Source of the DNA: Armatimonadota bacterium
GTDB lineage: Bacteria > Armatimonadota > Zipacnadia > Zipacnadales > UBA11051
Reading direction: 5' to 3'
Assembly (NCBI GenBank): GCA_003542955.1
Contig: DPJP01000108.1
Location: 1 to 8,445, forward strand
Length of the DNA stretch: 8,445 bases
How positions within the stretch are numbered: the stretch's first letter is position 1; every line of letters begins with the position of its first letter. The notes under the pieces are model-generated. The model saw only the letters and a list, made by a program, of their open reading frames with translations, was not told the DNA's origin and made no database searches. Positions 7,101-8,445 of the stretch are shown here, in pieces. Made by a program: the position numbers and the translations under genes.

Positions 7101-8255
7101 ATCGCCTCGGAGCAACTCGAGCAGGGCGTCCTGTCACAGCGGGGCTACAGGCTGATGGTGCTGCCGCTTGCGCTGTGCCTGTCCGGGACCGAGGTGAGCG
7201 CGCTGAGCGGCTTTGTGAGTTCCGGTGGCAGCCTGCTGGCCGTGGGGCCGTGTGGGGTGCTCGATGCCAACGGGCGACTGGGAACCGGCGGGAGCCTCGA
7301 TGCGCTGTTCGGCGGCAAGTCCGGCGCGCAGATGCCCGTTGCCCCCGTTGGCGGCGCCGGTAGCTGGACGACGAGTGATCTGTCGCTGGCCGTCTCGGCA
7401 GCCGACCCCGAACTGCGGTCGACCGATGCGGCCCGTGTGCAACCGTTCGACGAGGGCACGCCGGTGGCGCTGCTCGAGCGCAGCACCGGCTCGGGACGGG
7501 CCACAATGCTCAACTTCCTGCTGTCGGGCTACCGGCGGTTCCAGCCGAGTGGCGTGGCGGGGGAGACGGTTGACCGCATTTCCGCTGATGCCCAGGCGGC
7601 CGAGAGCTACCAGAGGCTGATGGCCCGGCAGCTGCAGGCCGCCGGGATAGTGCCATCCGTGCGATTGCAGGATGTCGACGGAAGGCCGGTCCGCTACTGC
7701 GAGATCGTCGAGTTCTCCGCGGGTGACATCCGCTATGTCGGCATCCTGCCGCGCTACTTCGGCGGACGCTACTCGCAGAGCCTCGCGCCGACTTCGGTCG
7801 CCGAGCAGAAGACCGAGCAGGCATCGGCGATGCTGCCGGAGATCGGGCACCTCTACGATGTCCGCGCCCGCAGGTATCTCGGAGAGACAGACCGGATCGA
7901 CATGACCCTGACGACGGGCATCGCCCGCCTCTACGCGGTGTTACCCTACCGGGTGCGCGGCGTGTCGGTCGAGGCTCCGGCGGAGGCGCGCGCGGGACGC
8001 ATGCTCAGTGTCGGCGTGAAGGTCGAGGCAGGCAACGCACACGTCGGCAACCATGTTGTCCACATTGAGCTTGCGCGTGAGGGTGAGAAGGTAATCAAGC
8101 CGTATGCGCGCAATGTGGTCACCGCCGACGGCGCTGGTTCCGTGGACTTTCCGCTGCCGCTGAATGCCCCTGCCGGGCGATGGCTGCTGACCGTGACCGA
8201 TGTCATCAGCGGGAAGGTCGAGACCCGCGGCGTCAATGTCATCGGTGTCGGATGA
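4149..8255 (+). CDS. Large secreted multidomain protein with GH42-like (beta-galactosidase-type) core
   Basis: This 1368-residue exported protein begins with a signal peptide: Arg at 3 and 6, a hydrophobic core at 7-23 and an Ala-rich cleavage area near 23. A discoidin/F5-8C-like jelly roll follows (34-178), then a Rossmann-like domain resembling GATase/ThuA folds (229-422) and two Ig-like beta sandwiches (about 430-525 and 526-617). A TIM-barrel region like glycoside hydrolase family 42 spans about 620-925. After it come a GATase-like domain as in the GH42 trimerisation region (about 938-1125), a beta-rich domain ending YAVLPYRV (about 1130-1272) and a final Ig-like sandwich (1275-1368). The GH42 call rests on IGDE (722-725), with E725 the likely acid/base, and on FRAWLAEKYG..ARLNQAWL (740-759). 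GH42 enzymes cleave beta-galactosides. Here the usual nucleophile glutamate is not obvious, so a different or no catalytic activity is possible. No membrane anchor, PEP-CTERM or LPXTG signal closes the protein, so it is probably periplasmic or released. It starts 29 bases after the helicase but looks functionally unrelated. Confidence 0.9.
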   Translation: MMRSLRLVILVAPALAVAVAAAATGENHAAGRGYEILTPRSYGAGGPSDRATLTDGNWQGGYWTRANTLAWRLLETQRANVMIDLGETRDIGAVAIGAVHGRSAHPPQVDVYVGADPDSLRRAGGWNAGANLAIAPDSATTALYRSPPLDVSGRYVLFSMGQETGSLVCITELLVHPAEGTVREPGGEALKLREFIQAQDPLRHIPPVSTEIETPHFDWAPALPGGPPRVLTILPYVCSRDAAELEQRVGIDQRVFALLGQTDLMGYFTTQDLLAELDAEPNAIMMGGVGWSQLRPEAQSRLLEVVRNGAGLVWVHPSGLDDAMRDVLAALPATSVPVLDSTLADMPYPLLDDLRQGRWGELHAGPYGKGSITTLSYATPNPNWPTWGSSLFPELAPGTNAPEQFAYWELYCSLLCKLVARAAKGMPATSVESLSASMGPDGAVSVAARLHGEAADCRVRAELRDEFSRSLSQARTAPDALNATLTLAGPFQTGPHLVTVWVTDAAGGVRDWRSALIDVPGPRIVSIEPSAARYERGETVEVIVTCEGLRDGLRLSAELVDGYGGVAARDAMAAADRATVRLGSSLCRSLASRVWVRLLEGDRTVDEKTLLVPTIHDSDLSEYNVGIWATYGSYVAKRHWGYSMVEAQAPLLVDTAIAGTPNAYALYDMRPAPENMHRIYFKDAEQYEQMNLCEPGFRESFLAAVRERVDGAYNWGAYDYSIGDECGYTLRTDEHTLAAFRAWLAEKYGAIARLNQAWLSEFSSFDEVSFEHLSASPEGTLAPGLDHRLFSDQVFIDTIAAARTEIEAVDGRNRVGISGTREPAHYIGFDWWKLTNAVTHLAFYDGLQREAIRSFKKPGDMLTSFVGYDYADVNEVAARYFPWLEVLSGFQGISIYSANSGETGGVLRPDLTVTNRGRWMAEETAEIKSGIAKALLSAERARPAIAMLYSQRSIHAAKMLGWPALDNLTSISEIIKDIGCQYDFIASEQLEQGVLSQRGYRLMVLPLALCLSGTEVSALSGFVSSGGSLLAVGPCGVLDANGRLGTGGSLDALFGGKSGAQMPVAPVGGAGSWTTSDLSLAVSAADPELRSTDAARVQPFDEGTPVALLERSTGSGRATMLNFLLSGYRRFQPSGVAGETVDRISADAQAAESYQRLMARQLQAAGIVPSVRLQDVDGRPVRYCEIVEFSAGDIRYVGILPRYFGGRYSQSLAPTSVAEQKTEQASAMLPEIGHLYDVRARRYLGETDRIDMTLTTGIARLYAVLPYRVRGVSVEAPAEARAGRMLSVGVKVEAGNAHVGNHVVHIELAREGEKVIKPYARNVVTADGAGSVDFPLPLNAPAGRWLLTVTDVISGKVETRGVNVIGVG

Positions 8256-8283
8256 CCGCCCGAGGGCTGCACAGCCTTGTCAG

Positions 8284-8330
8284 CGCGGGGCCGCATGCCC
8301 TATGCTTTCGTGGTGAGAGCCGGCCCCGCG
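8284..8330 (+). repeat. 10-bp perfect inverted repeat overlapping the terminator-like hairpin
   Basis: CGCGGGGCCG (8284-8293) is the exact reverse complement of CGGCCCCGCG (8321-8330), with 27 bases between the arms. The right arm uses bases that also form the left side of the 8317-8344 hairpin, so the two structures cannot exist at once. Confidence 0.5.
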
Positions 8331-8344
8331 TGCGGGTCCGGCTC
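8317..8344 (+). terminator. GC-rich stem-loop, terminator-like but without a T tract
   Basis: GAGCCGG (8317-8323) pairs with CCGGCTC (8338-8344). After one C/T mismatch, CCCG (8325-8328) pairs with CGGG (8333-8336) around a CGTG tetraloop. The hairpin lies 61 bases after the stop of the large secreted protein. It could terminate that transcript or stabilise its 3' end. The following bases (CCGCATCC) contain no run of T, so classical intrinsic termination is unlikely. Confidence 0.45.
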
Positions 8345-8445
8345 CCGCATCCGGATTCTCCAACACCATGCGTACGGTGCAGACTGCTGGTATGAGTAAC
8401 ATGGCGTCAGGGCGGGGCATATTCGCGCGAAGCTGGCGCAATTGC

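Larger units (their letters stand above)
8256..8445. other. Non-coding stretch after the GH42-like gene, with possible start of a further gene at the edge
   Basis: No complete gene is visible. A weak sigma70-like pair is present on the + strand: TTGTCA (8277-8282) and TATGCT (8301-8306) with an 18-base spacer. Two competing GC-rich stem-loops follow. From ATG 8368 (or in-frame ATG 8392) a + strand frame stays open to the window edge, 26 codons; neither ATG has a Shine-Dalgarno site and I do not recognise the product, so it is not called as a gene. The stretch is plausibly the boundary between two transcription units. Confidence 0.4.

Noticed and set aside
8265..8276. Small hairpin GGCT/AGCC followed by TTGT just after the stop of the secreted protein
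   Set aside because: The stem is only 4 bp and the T-rich tail too short to claim an intrinsic terminator.
8317..8344. Resemblance of the hairpin (starting GAGCCGG) to domain V of a group II intron
   Set aside because: It lacks the two-base bulge and GAAA loop of domain V, is too short, and no reverse transcriptase or intron structure is in the window.

Overview
This window comes from a GC-rich bacterial genome, and every gene I can support reads on the + strand. No rRNA, tRNA, CRISPR array or transposase is visible. The phylum cannot be fixed from the sequence. A very long secreted protein with a discoidin-like domain, a GH42-like barrel and a GATase-like fold, next to a bacterial-type cyclophilin, is the style I associate with Armatimonadota, Planctomycetota, Hydrogenedentota and similar polysaccharide-degrading lineages. 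That placement is inference only.

Layout: (1) 3-182 is the 3' end of a cyclophilin-type peptidyl-prolyl isomerase, a housekeeping gene cut by the left edge. (2) 224-4119 is a tight four-gene cluster with gaps or overlaps of about 20 bases or less: a HEPN-fold protein (224-757), a 92-residue BolA-like protein whose real start at 738 lies inside the HEPN gene, a 108-residue protein resembling DUF6504 (1025-1351), and a 916-residue superfamily 2 helicase/ATPase (1369-4119). The helicase carries two probable transmembrane segments near its C terminus. (3) 4149-8255 is one large secreted multidomain protein with a glycoside hydrolase family 42-like core. (4) 8256-8445 has no confirmed gene but holds two overlapping, mutually exclusive GC-rich stem-loops, a weak promoter-like pair, and a reading frame that may be the start of the next gene.

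How the genes may work together: spacing and overlap suggest the HEPN, BolA-like, DUF6504-like and helicase genes are co-transcribed and translationally coupled. A HEPN protein beside a membrane-anchored helicase recalls accessory or defence modules. However, the HEPN protein lacks the canonical RX4-6H ribonuclease motif and no effector nuclease is visible, so a defence role is a hypothesis. The secreted protein is probably a separate unit concerned with glycans, although only 29 bases separate it from the helicase.
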